Shown one piece after another: positions 40,640-52,200 of a stretch of 64,000 nt of DNA. Both the position numbers and the translations under genes were made by a program. A model generated the notes under the pieces. The model searched no databases and was not told the DNA's origin. It worked only from the letters and a program-made list of their open reading frames with translations. This stretch comes from Tulasnella sp. 424 (taxonomy: Eukaryota > Basidiomycota > Agaricomycetes > Cantharellales > Tulasnellaceae). The first letter of the stretch is position 1; each line of letters begins with the position of its first letter. The stretch spans positions 124,001 to 188,000 of the forward strand of contig WSUB01000025.1 in NCBI GenBank assembly GCA_019633425.1. The letters are read 5' to 3'.

Positions 40640-43414
40640 TCATAATTCCACGTGAAGGGTTGGATCACTGGATCCATGGTTGTCTGCCTCCTGAGCCTGT
40701 CTCACTGCATCCTCCACCTGCTTTTGCCCCTTCTTTAAAAAGATATACTCTGCCGAATCTTCGTCCTGTACGTTCCGACCCAAGTCCTCATCAATCGGGA
40801 GAATCGAGAACGCTGGTTCATCCGTCCCGATCGAAGTTGCGGTTTCCCGAACGGGAGTTACATTGCTTGGGGAATCGACGGGTGGGGCCTTACTTTCCTT
40901 CACGGCATTGAGGCCTCTCGCATGAGTCTCGCTTAGGCGGGTCTGGAACCGAAGAACGACCGTCTCGAGGTCAACCTGCAAGTCACGCAGCTTGACAGCG
41001 AGGGCATTTTCGAGGGTTTGTTCCGTGTTTCCAAACGCCATATTTTCCATACGCGTTTCAAGCTCCTTTGCCGCTGGTGAGAGGGGGAAAAAACAGTGAG
41101 AACGGCGTTGCGAGGGAAAAAAAGAGATTAACTCACCATTCAGAAGGCTATGGTAACGCTAAATATCGAGGAAAGTGTGATGAGGAGCAGGGCTCAACGA
41201 TAAGAAAAAGGCTCCACTCACCGCCCAGTCATGGACCGTAACGTCATCAAGCCAGGCGTAATTGAGGCCGAGGTCGGCTTGGGCGGTCGCGCCTAGGTCT
41301 CGCACCTCGTTGACCAGCTTCTCAATCTGCATCACGGGATTGTCAGATTAGGATAAAGTCGCTAATTTGTTCGATCCTTACCTCTTCGGATTCGGCCCTT
41401 CTGACGCCCTCCCACCACGTCACGATGTTGCTGCTTAGAACACCGGCGCCGTCCTCGAATCGCTTTTTAACCTTGCTAACAACGTTGTCGAGGAGCGCGA
41501 CCTTTTGCTCCTCACTTCCAGGATCTGAAACAAGCTTCTTAATAAAGGCCTCCGTGTTTTTGAGAGCCTTATCAGCATCGTTTTGCATTGTCTCGGGGTG
41601 CTTTGCCGCATTGAGCGCTGCAATCGATTCGGCGCGGTGATTTTGGAGAATTCCGGCAAGTCCAGCAACGTGTTTGTCAGTGAGGTCCTGAATTTGACGT
41701 TCCCATTTCTCGTGTCGACCGACAATCTGAGCACGCCTTTCAGCGGTCTCCAGCTCCTTTAGGCGCCGGCGTTCGGCAGCTTGCTCCGGCGTTTCCGTTT
41801 CTTGGGGTTCGCTGGGCGTCTCCTCTGGAGCTGGATCAGCGGGTGAGCTAGCGTTGGGCTCAGTTCCAAGATCGCGGAGGAATGCTTCAAGATCATCGTC
41901 TTCGATCAACTCTGATTCGACTGAGGCAGCAGCTGAGATGGTCTCTTGAGGGGCCTCTGTGATGATCGACCCTGCGTCCGAGTGTGAGATGGGGGATTGC
42001 ACTGCTGGAGTCGAGATATAAGGCTCCGATGCAGATGTACCATCCGAACTGTATAAAATTAATACAAAGCACAATCGTTGAAAGTTCAATACTCAGTCCA
42101 CTCTTAAACGCAAACAACTATTTCGCCACGTACTCGACTTCCTCCTCGTAGATCGGATATTCGGGTGGTCCATCGCCAGGAGTCTGTTGTGCGCGAGCCA
42201 TGAATGCGGTCTCGAACCTAGAGGCAGTGGCCTTCGCTTCACCGCCCACTTCGTCGACTGTCTCGAGAATCTTCGAGATCGGGGGGTCAACATAGGTACG
42301 TCGCAGGTCCATCAAGGGCTCCCATGCCAGTTGCCTCCCAAGCCTGGGTAACTCCCCCAGGTAAGCTAGAGCAACCATGGCATGCGGCTGAACTTGGTGG
42401 GCGAGATCCTGCGCCAAGAGTATTCCTTTGTAAAGGTACAGTTCTGCATGGAGACCTGCCAGCCGTCCGTAGTGCTCCAGGTGAATTAACGCGGGCGAGA
42501 TATACTGTTGATGCAGGGGGACAATGTTTTTGTCGAGGAAAGGCTGCACGTGGATAGCGTACTGTTGGTGGACAGCGCGAACATGAGGATCAGCTTGCTT
42601 AGAGAGCTCGTCGTGAGCTTTGTCCAAGTAGCTGAGGTATGCCTGGTTCAGGCGAAGACTGGCATCCTTGACGAATGGCGTAACCTGACCAACGACAATG
42701 GTTCCATGTTGTAGCAAAGGATTGGCGATGGGGGCAACAGACGGATGTTGGAGGATCTTGTCGGCTTGTGGTTTGAGATGAGGTTCGAAGATATGGTAGG
42801 TGAAGTAGCCCCGGAAGTCGTGCAGAGTGCTGCAGACTGGTGATTCCAGCTTATCGTCGTGGGGGCAAACTAGGAGTGTGTGGGCGATCAGACCGGCCAA
42901 GATAGCCTTTCGGATCGTTTTCATCACACGAGAAGATGCTGCCTTGGTAGCCTAGATGTCAAACGGTCAGCCTCGGGGAGCTTGCTGACGTAGCGTCCCC
43001 CGGACGCACCTTTGGCGGCCCTCTCTTCCTCCCGCCTTTTCCGTTGTTCCGAGAGGCCGATGGGGACAAAGAGGCCTTGGATATGGATTGCTTCAGTGGA
43101 GATGATCCCTTGTAACGTGAAACGAAATCGGAGGCTTAGTCGCGTGCGGAACGCATGGACTATGGATTAGTGGAACGTACGATGACTTTTGGAGGGTCCG
43201 AGAAAGGTCCTTGAGAGTCTTTTTTCCCGACCGCCACAGCGACTCCTGGAGCGGGTGGCAGTTGTGCGCCATTTGAAGTGGTTGGGGAATCTGTAGCGGA
43301 CGTGCTTGGTGGGATCTTCTTCGCCTTGATTCTCGGGGTCGAAGTGGAAGAATTCGTCCTCGAAGCCGCAGGCGCAATGGGCTGGTTTGCAGACGCCTTC
43401 CTGGTTACAACCAT
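40640..43414 (-). CDS. Large helical protein of unknown function
   Basis: I join several exons into one gene. Exon 1 from ATG 43414 (MVVTRKASANQPIAPAASRT) is basic and Ser/Pro-rich. A second exon holds GSSPLKQSISKASLSPSASR and GRKRGPPK. Exon 3 (42.1-42.95 kb) starts VMKTIRKAILAGLIAHTLLV, a possible membrane anchor, then has long helices with many HxQ and Pro breaks (ADPHVRAVHQQYAIHVQPFL, LHQQYISPALIHLEHYG). A phase-2 junction (EEEVD/SDGTSASEP) leads to an acidic stretch and a coiled coil (AAERRRLKELETAERRAQIV, SKVKKRFEDGAGVLSSNIVT). Then come LNYAWLDDVTVHDWARYHSL and a final coiled coil ending DPTLHVEL. TGA is at 40640. No enzyme motif is seen. It resembles conserved hypothetical proteins of agaricomycetes in general style, but I cannot name a function. 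Confidence 0.65.
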
Positions 43415-44948
43415 GACGCAGTCGGGTTTCAGAAATGGCGAGTTCTTGATACTGCGCTGTTGGCGGTTTCAGTCCAAATTAACAGTGTGTTGATAACAAC
43501 AGGTCTCTGAAAAGATTGTGAGTGGCTGAACCCCCATAGCAAGACCTTAGATGACACTCACGTAGATACAGCAAAGAAACGATGGAGAGGAGGTATGGGT
43601 GCAGTTTGTGTCGTGTTCGGTTGCAAAGCAAGGTGGGGCTAATCGAAGGCCACTGTCGTCATGTCGATCCGCCGAACCGCCGAACCCCCGACGAGCAAAT
43701 ATAGTCAAACCGGGTAACTGCCCAAGCCACCGGCGACTTCATCCTTGCTTGAGCTTTTCCCGAGCCTGGCGTCGGTTCATCCATATGTCCGTATCGAGTT
43801 GGCTTATGGGGGTCTCGTTCTTGGTCATACTAGCCAGCACTCTGATTTAAAGCTGTTGTCCCAACGTGCGGCTCGCCCCACCAAGAGCACACGCAGCGAC
43901 CTTGGTCCCCTAGCTTCTCTTCGAAAGGCTCGTAAGATTTTTTTTTGGCACGTTAACCCAAACGACTAGCTGCATGCGGACAGTCTCCATTTTTACTACC
44001 GGTGGTCTGAGAGACCTTCTCGGCGGAGATAAGGCTTCGATGGGATTTGCTCAATGTCGGGTCCGTATCGGGATGAAATCGTACCCAGCGAAATACCCGT
44101 CCCCCCACGTTGGTGACAATCAACGAATTGCGTTCCTCCGTGGAGACCTAGGATATGGAAACAGGTATAGTGCAGGGAGCCATACGATCGAAAGTGTTTG
44201 CTTGACGGATGCTACGTAAGATCCCAAGGGACCTGCTGCAAAGTGATTTAATTCCGCTAATATTCGGGTGGAGAAGGCCTGCGCCCTTTAACGAAAGTAA
44301 TCCTGGATGATAAACTCGCTAAGCTAGGATAGTTTGCCGTTGCGTTCCCGTCGCTCGTCCTTCGACAAGACACCCGCTTGAAGAAATTAAATTGCCTCAC
44401 TCAACTTGTCTCACTGTGGACCTCATGGATACTCTTTGCTCAATATCCCTGAATTTGGTGTTATGGACAACGCTCTGTAAGGTTTTGTCGCCCCTGTGAG
44501 GTGCTACATCTGCTTTCGAGGCTCCTTCGCGGTTCAGAATTAAATGCCCGTCCATAAACAAGCACAATATGATTTATTTTTGGGACACAAGGAAGGTTGG
44601 ATGTTCCCGCTAATGTTATGAGGCCGCAACGCTAATGCGGTGGCAATCCGCAACGATCCGCCGTAAGCAAAGATAAAACAGACTTATGAACTCGAATCAG
44701 TACAGTAATCAATCGTACTCTTCCAATTAGTACTGTACTGAAGACAGATACCAAAACCTGGTCGTTTCCGCGAAGCTTCGGGGCAGGAGTAGAAGCCTTC
44801 ATGGTGGCAGTACCATTGCCACCCAGGCAAATACGCCCACAGTTTTACCAACCGAATCCAACTCAGGCATTTCAGCGCCCGCGTCAATCCTGTGTGCATC
44901 GGCATCCACTCAGTAAAAATCCGGTTATTAACGCACCACAGCTTACGG
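43415..44948. other. 1.5-kb region without a supported gene
   Basis: Only short reading frames are present. Positions 44684-44905 on the minus strand encode a short cysteine-containing peptide (WYCHHEGFYSCPEASRKRPG...GICLQ) without a convincing start or partner exon. The right end must contain the TRM82 promoter and the left end the promoter of the unknown gene. No tRNA or repeat is recognised. Confidence 0.5.
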
Positions 44949-47113
44949 ATGCCACAGCTCCCTTTCCGACGACTTTTCGTTGGGTCATCCTATGCCGTAG
45001 CCGTGGCCGGCAACCAGCTCGTGGTTGTATCTTCCAAGTTGGCTTTCTTTCCCGATCATTGGTATCTAAGCTCCACTGTCTAACGATTGGCATCTGTAGC
45101 ACGGGATCACTACTAGCTTCGGTTGTGGTGTGCTCCACGGGGCTCGTAACCGCCGCGGACGTGTCCTGGTCGACTGGACGGATCGTAACAACCGGCGATG
45201 ATAAATTGTTGAATGTATGGGTACTGGGAGAAGAATCTGAAAAAGGTCTTGCGGTGACACAAGAAAGCTCTCGGTGAGTCAATCTGGTCTGTATTTCAAC
45301 ACCGCCTTAAGTGTTCATCCTGCGGCTCGTGTTCCCACTTTAGTGAGATTCCAAAGAAGTCATCTGAAATCCACCTAACCAGTGACGGCAAAACGATTCT
45401 CGCGTCGGACAAATTTGGTGATATATATCGATACCCCGTAGTCCCACCTCCCGCTTCGGAGGGTACCAGCGATCCGCCAAACACGGCCGGCCCAAGCGAG
45501 CCAACTCCTGCACCTAGCAAGAAGAAGAAGAAAGGGCAGCAGTCTCCTGAAGAAAAACCACGCCATGGTGAACTCATTCTTGGTCATACCTCGGTGATCA
45601 CCAGCTTCACCCTCACTCCCCAAGATGATTTCGTCGTAAGTGGGGATAGAGACGAGCATATCCGGATAAGCTGGTTTCCCGAGGGATACAACATCGAGCG
45701 GTTTTGCATGGGTCATTTGAAGTAAGTACCTTAATCACGTCATTCTGCCTTAGAATCACTGCTAAGTCCCGGCCTACAGGTATGTATCGGCGCTTCATAT
45801 ACCTCAAAGCTCTCCCCACACTCTCATATCAGGAGGGGGTGACCCTGAGCTTTTCGTATGGAACTGGACCACTGGCGCACTGCTACAAAGGGTTTCCGTG
45901 GTGGACAAGGTTAAGCCTCTGGTTCGGGTCAAGGGTGGGCGTCGTGCTTTCCATAGGCTCGCACGAAGGCCAGACGGGGAAGGCCTAAGCAGAAAGTCAA
46001 AACGAGGGAAAGGGAAACAAAAACAGCACGCGGGAGAAGATGAGGCAGATCCTGAAGATGCCCTAGGCGAGGTGGAGGAGGACGCAGCTGAAGGCGATGT
46101 CGACCCGCCCAAACCCGACGATGGCCAAACCTCTACAACGACCCCAATGCAAGTCCAACCCGGAGAAACGAAGCTCTTGAACAAATTCGATCCGAATGCT
46201 GAATCGTTCGTGGTAGGGAGAATCGGTTCTACGACGATTGGATCCGAGAGATTGGTCCTTTTTAGCGCGGTCGGGTAGGTTCGATCCTGGCGGCTAATAA
46301 CACGCCCTCACGACCCAGCTTTTAGCGCGGCGGGCTTGTTTTACTTTCCCCTCCCAGAAGATAGCTCAAGCTCGGGGATGGAAGCTCATCCCGAGGTTCA
46401 GCTTGTAGATCTTGAATACCCCATCTTAGACTTCTGTGTGCCCCCAAACGATCCCTCAAGCATATGGGTGTCGGTGGATGGAACATGGAAGTCAGAGGAA
46501 GTGACCTCAACTGAAACTCTTACCCCCAAAATGGTCAAGCTAGTTGTTTGGTCAGAAGGACGAGTACGTATTGCGGTCTGTGGATGGGGCCGTTCATCAC
46601 GATTGACATTTCGTTTCAAGTTCATGGTCTCCCAGGGGTCAGAAGAGTCTCCATCACTACTGAAAGGCTTAAACGAACCAGTGGTGACAGGTATGGCAAA
46701 CATTTCTCGGGCTCGGTACTATCGACGAAATCTTATATCAAATGATAGGCACCGAGAGCGTGGTCTCGTCGCTCGAGTTGTATGCTCAGCTGGCTTGGCT
46801 TCCAAAGAGTCAGGAGGAGGAAGCAGAAGATAACGGTGACGATCATCAGCAGGACGAAGCTGTAATTCCGGCTTCTAGTCCAGGACCCGGTACTCCGGAT
46901 CCCGAAGGAGGAGGCAAGGCTCCGATCAATAAGCCGCCCAAGAAGCCAGCCGCGAGGCTGAAAACGCAGGAGAAGCTACAGCGTATTCGGGAGAGTGGGT
47001 TAGGTTCGGCTGCGCCAAAGCCTACCTTGGGTCATGACGTTGAAGAGGCCGAAGGAGAAGAGATACTGGCCAAAAAGGCGAAGGTAGAGGCACCCCAAAA
47101 CGAGTCGGCCTGA
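44949..47113 (+). CDS. TRM82: tRNA (guanine-N7)-methyltransferase non-catalytic subunit Trm82/WDR4
   Basis: WD40 partner of Trm8/METTL1 for m7G46 in tRNA. ATG at 44949 starts MPQLPFRRLFVGSSYAVAVA. WD-repeat pieces follow: VTAADVSWSTGRIVTTGDDK LLNVW, SSEIHLTSDGKTILASDKFG DIYRYP, GELILGHTSVITSFTLTPQD and the family hallmark SGDRDEHIRISWFPEGYNIE RFCMGHLKYVSAL. Then LISGGGDPELFVWNWTTGAL LQRV, a long acidic, low-complexity insert (about 45.95-46.16 kb), LFSAVGAAGLFYFPLPED and GLNEPVVTGTESVVSSLELY. The tail is Pro/Lys-rich (residues up to EAPQNESA). Six introns are inferred. The intron at 46275-46325 is bounded by a short direct repeat. The family call is firm. Confidence 0.9.
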
Positions 47114-47259
47114 AATGGGAGCCGCTACCCCGTTCGGTTTTCAAAATTACAGTATAAATCAATTCAACAAACTAGTAGTTTCGCCGGTGTCAGCTTTAAT
47201 CAACCTGAGCGGTCAGCGATCCAGTGGCGTTAGCCGCTCTCCACCGTTGCTGGGTGTTT

Positions 47260-48998
47260 TCAGCTTTGTACAGTTTGAGCTTGCCCGCCCACCCCTTGGT
47301 CCCCTGTTACCTTGGTGAATTCGCCTTGCAACCATACACGATACATCTTGAGCTGCTTCTTCCGGTTGACCAGCAAACGGCGATCGATGCCTAGTTGCTT
47401 CACCGTAAAGAGTGGGTGCGCCGGTAGTTCGCTGGGATGCGGAGACGGCTTAAGTACGGGTGGGGGTGACCAGGCTCGTTTCGGTGGAGGACCTCTCCTT
47501 GGTGAAGCGGCATCCTGCCCCAAGGGAATGAATGGACGTGGTTCCGTCTCCTCTGCCACCTCGTCAGGTTCTACATCGACCTCGGGCGCGCTCGACGTGG
47601 GGTCGAGAGAAAGCCGCGAAAAATCTGGGGGCTCCACCTCAGACGCTGCTGACGGGGTCGCTACTGATGGGGTCGTTACTGAAGGCGTGCCAGATGAGGG
47701 CGATGGATCATCTTCGTGAATGATTTTCAGCATCCGAAGCTGCCTCCCCTCTTCCTTGATTTCTATCTCAGATCCAGTGAAGAGCCTTCCAAGTTCGGCT
47801 ACCGTGCGAGGAGTAAGTATGTGTACAGGTTCGATCGTCACAATGCAGCACGCACTCGCTTCGAAGAAGTAAACCCGTGTGCCGTCGCCGCGAATATAGA
47901 AGTTCTCGTCCAAGAGACGCCCTTCTTTGAAGCGGAGCTGCGTAAGATCGTGCCGTCCATAGTCACGCAGTACCACGAATCCACCAGGCTTGAGAAGCTG
48001 TTCAAAGAAGCGCGTGAGTCTTGTTAGGAGTATTGTAGCCCCGTATGCGTACTGTGAATATGTTGGCAATGGCCTGAGCCCACTCGGTCGGGTGAAGAGC
48101 ACTGAGAACGAAGATCATGACGGCAATATCCACGCTTTCTGGTTCCAAGCCTTCTGGAAGCGTTTGAGAGGACAAGTCCCATACGGAGGACCTCACCGTG
48201 CCGCAGGGAGGGTTGGAATAGAGTGGATTTGACTGAGCTCGAATCGACTTTAGTGCGTTGTTTCTGCCCGTGGAACGAGAAGTGACTCACTTTCACCACT
48301 CTAACCGCATGTTTCGAGAAATCGCAGGCCCATATTTTTAGCTGAGGGTTTTTGTTAGCCGAGATAAGAGGCCATACGACGTTGCCCGCGCCGCAGCCAA
48401 CTTCGAAGACTGTCTTCGGTCCTGCCTAAGCGGGTCAAATGGTGGATCAGGCTGGATGCAGGGTCGGCAGGGAAACTTGGTCCACGCACATCTGCGGAGG
48501 TGACAGATTCAAGCTGAGGGAATTCACGTTGTAGCCACTTCCGGTCTTTGAAGAAATTGTTCTGGTTGTTCTTGTAAAAAATGTCCCAGTAGAGGGCGGG
48601 CCGTGAATTGTACTTCTCTGGACCCACCAAGGAAATGAGCTGCGCCTGGATGTCTGAGTTAACGAGGGCCAACCTTTCTTATCCTCCGGCACCGGTGCCA
48701 TTCTCTGTCGACTCAATGCGGTTTGAATTCGATCATCCTGGTCGTCTGGCGCTTTCATTAGACGCGAAAGGTGCGGTAATTCCGGTCATTCGCACCTGGA
48801 GGAGGAACATGGTCCCAGGCATTTTGCTCATATACCATGGCCTCGTCGGTCAGATACCTAGATAAGATATATGGTTTGGGAGTCAGAGATTCAAAAAGGA
48901 GGATACTTTCGAGGCATATGCGCTGACCGAGACCCGAAGGGCTGTGGATCCTGAGTGACTTCATGGTCTCCAATGCCTTGTACAGTGCTTGACTGCAT
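47260..48998 (-). CDS. TRM140: tRNA N3-methylcytidine methyltransferase (Trm140/METTL2-type)
   Basis: SAM-dependent enzyme making m3C32 in tRNA-Thr/Ser. ATG at 48998 gives [24 protein letters not shown], joined to [20 protein letters not shown], then [52 protein letters not shown]. The SAM-binding motif [15 protein letters not shown] lies in the next exon, followed by [26 protein letters not shown] and [20 protein letters not shown]. Near the C-terminus a Ser/Pro/acidic insert separates the fold from the conserved end [29 protein letters not shown] is at 47260. It is tail to tail with TRM82 (146 bp between stops) and head to head with the RhoGEF gene. Confidence 0.9.
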
Positions 48999-49221
48999 TT
49001 TACAAATTTACCCTGGTATGCCTTAGGAGGTTTCGTATGCGATGGCGGGCAGTGAAGATAAAAAGGCGTACGGGGGCCAGGGGCAGTGATCAAACGGTGG
49101 GACCATCAGGCTTTCAGCGCTTAGGCAATATCTCAGGCTCCCAGCACCCTTCTCTTCCTGTTAGCGACCATCTGCGGCCATCCACCAAGGCATTCTCAAG
49201 CCCTCCCGCCATCCATCAGCG
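48999..49221. promoter_or_regulatory. Divergent promoter, TRM140 / RhoGEF
   Basis: 223 bp separate the two divergent start codons, so the promoters overlap. No clear TATA box is seen; ctctgtgaattg-like initiator motifs are not obvious. Confidence 0.4.
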
Positions 49222-52200
49222 ATGGATTTGCACCGCTCATTCACCAAAGACTTTGAGGACCTCTATGAACAAGTGCAGAACGGATTCAACGCTGACAACC
49301 CCCGTCCTAATCTGGACCAAGGCTACTTACCGCATCCTCGCTCCGACCGTGACGATTCCAGTATGGACTGATATCCAGCCCTGTCGAGTGATCAACCTGA
49401 CACATCTTTTTGCGCATCCGCAGGATCAAACCCTCGACCACTACCGAATCCATATGGGATGGCTCAGTCGCAACCTCGGCCACTCCCCAGACCCCCACCA
49501 CAGAGTGGAACAGACTCGGAGCTTTCTCAATACTACGCCTCGGGCTCAAGCAGGACACCAACTTCACCAACTCGGGGAATGGGAGGCCAAGAATCCATTT
49601 CTCCAAGTCAAGGCATTAAGCGACTGCCCGCAGTACCCCTGACGGGCGCAAGCTCATCAAACTATGTGTCCCCGACGTCTCAGATAGCCTCCAGCTACTT
49701 TGACGACACTCCAAGACCGGAGACGTACGAGAAAGGGCGCGGGGCAGCGCTGTACGCCAGTGTTCGTCCCGGAGCCCGTGATGCACAGCAGTATAGCGGG
49801 GTTCCTGTCATCGACGTCGCGCATGCCGAAAACGGCTATGGGGCATCTAATGGAAGCTCCGCCACAGGCGTTAATCGAAACCGTTCACCTTTCCTGGGCC
49901 CTACGCCGCTTATCCCTCCTGGGAGCACGCAATATGCGTCCGACACGAAAACAGACCCATTCGGAGACCCCACTGCAAGGCAACCAAGGCCGTTGCCAAC
50001 AAGGACACCCTCGCATACAGCTCGTTCCATGTCTACAAACACTTTCGACTCTGTCAACAGCGCTACAGGGTCGAACCGGTTCTATGATTCCCCAAGCACA
50101 GCATCCCCACTCAATCGGCATCTCTCACCCACAACAGCCCACGGTGATTACCAGTCTATGGATGACTTCGACACTTCGGGAATCGGCGCGACTCTTCTTC
50201 GCAACAGTTCGGCAACTTCCAGCATCTCAGAGAGCTCACGTCGTCCCATGTTAGCCGGCTCTGTGGATTCAACGAGAGTTTCTTCGTCGGGAGCTTCTCT
50301 CAACGAGTCCCTAAGCTCATACAATCGTTTCAACCAGTCACCCGTCCCGCAGATCAGGGCGCCAAGCCATGTCCCTTCTGGTATCGGATACGATTTGATT
50401 CCTCCTAGTGGGTCGGATGTTAAAGTGAGCTTGGATTCCTACGACTCCAAAACCGCTAGGCCATGGGACGAATCTGGGGGCGGAATGGGGGATGACCGGG
50501 CTATGGATCATCTTCTCGATATCAAGAGACGTTTGGGCAAGCTCGAGGTGCACGACCCTGATCAAGATGCCTTTGATGGTGTAGGGGATGACGATTACTT
50601 TGACGAGGAGGACGAGGATGATTCTAGGTTCATCAATTTAGCTTTACTCAGTCACATCGCTGTACGGCTGCGCGACAAAGTACCTCGTGCCACCCATGTC
50701 AAAGGAAGCATTCCTTACCCTCGAGCATTCACTGGCAAGGACATTGTGGTACGTTCCGAGTTCACCTATACCTCAGCTCAAGCTGCCACTGACCCGACCT
50801 CTCAAAGTCCACGATTCAGTCCATTATTCAGAGAGAGATTCTTATCACCCTTGGTATTTCGACCAACGATCGGCGCATCGCTCTTCAAGTGGCCCGATCT
50901 TTACAAAACCAGCTATTCTTCTATGAAGTCGAATGGGGAGGCAGGACACTTTCTGATAGTGTGGAAGATGTCTACATGTTCCTGGACGACGAAGTGCCTG
51001 GCGAGGGCGAAGCTGGCCCGTCGAATGGCCTATCAGAGGGATTTACCGAACTCCCGACCGGTGTCATTACGGTGCTGACCAAATGTTACTCGCCGAGTTG
51101 CGGTGAAGGAGGCCCTTGCTACTCGTATTCGTGTCCAAAGCGAGGCAATGTACGTGCCCCTGCTCCTCGAAGCCAAGCAATACCTAACCCCTAATGCCCT
51201 GCAGGTGGTTCCCAGCGTTATACTAGAATCTACTCCTTCCGCCGGTCCCGAACAGAGTGCAAGCGTAAGTGTTGTTCAAATTCTGCAAAGGCGCGGCACT
51301 TAATCTTCATGGGCTTTGTAGAAGAGAGGATGGAAACAGACAGTCACCCAGGAAGTGATTGATAGTATCGGAGAACGCGAAGTCCGTCGTCAAAAGTTCG
51401 TACTGCCATCGTCTTTATTGTTAGTTCTGCTAACCCCACATCACTCAGCATCATCCACAAGATGATCGAGAAGGAAGAGCAATTCGTTCAAGATCTTGAA
51501 TTCATTGATACTTACTTCATTAAGGCTCTCCGCAAAGCTGAACCTCCGATCGTCCCCGCTCAGGAGCTTGAATCCTTGATAGACGACATCTTTGGCAACA
51601 TACTTGATCTTCGAGAGACCAACAAGAGACTTTTGGAGAACATGTATGTGCGCCAAAGGGAGCAAAAGCCTGTCATCCAGAAAATCGGCGACATCTTCCT
51701 CACAGCGGCCGCGGAGTTCCGCTGGGCGTATCCAGTGTATATTGGGCACTTGCCGGTAGCCGAAAAAAGATTGAAGGACGAGCTCGAGTCCAACGCGGAG
51801 TTCCGACTATTCCTGGAGGTGCGTAAACGTTCAGTCGAAACATGGTACTCACCGATCTGACTGCTGCTCCACCTCGACAAACAGTCCGTGGCACGTCTAC
51901 CAGAGTCTCGCCGTCTCGACCTCAAGCACTTCATTGGGCGCCCCTCAGACCATCTGCGCAATTATCCAGTTCTACTAGACGCCACGTTGAAAGAAACCGA
52001 TTCAGAGAACCCAGATGTGGATTTCCTCTCGGCCGCCGCCCAAGCTATCCGGAACCTCAGCTCAGTCGCCCAACTCCGGACATTCCAAAATGGTATGGCT
52101 CGAAATCCCAATGGTCCTAAAGACTGGCATCAGCTGGTCAGCAAAGAAATCCTCGAGGCAACCCCCAAAAAGGAGCAGCAGCGGCAAAGGTGGGCCGGCT

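Noticed and set aside
42118..42120. TAG at 42118 as the end of a separate 270-residue gene
   Set aside because: A strong donor (gtacgtgg) just upstream and an acceptor (ttatacag) just downstream join the frame to SDGTSASEP, giving one continuous protein; kept as a testable point in the findings.
44684..44905. Minus-strand 73-codon frame with several cysteines (WYCHHEGFYSCPE...GICLQ) as a small secreted protein
   Set aside because: No signal peptide or convincing upstream exon was found and it overlaps the TRM82 promoter; not enough support for a gene.
46275..46300. gtaggttcgatcctgg resembles a tRNA T-loop (B box)
   Set aside because: It is inside the TRM82 intron, there is no A box or acceptor-stem pairing upstream within tRNA distance, and the intron is only 51 nt.
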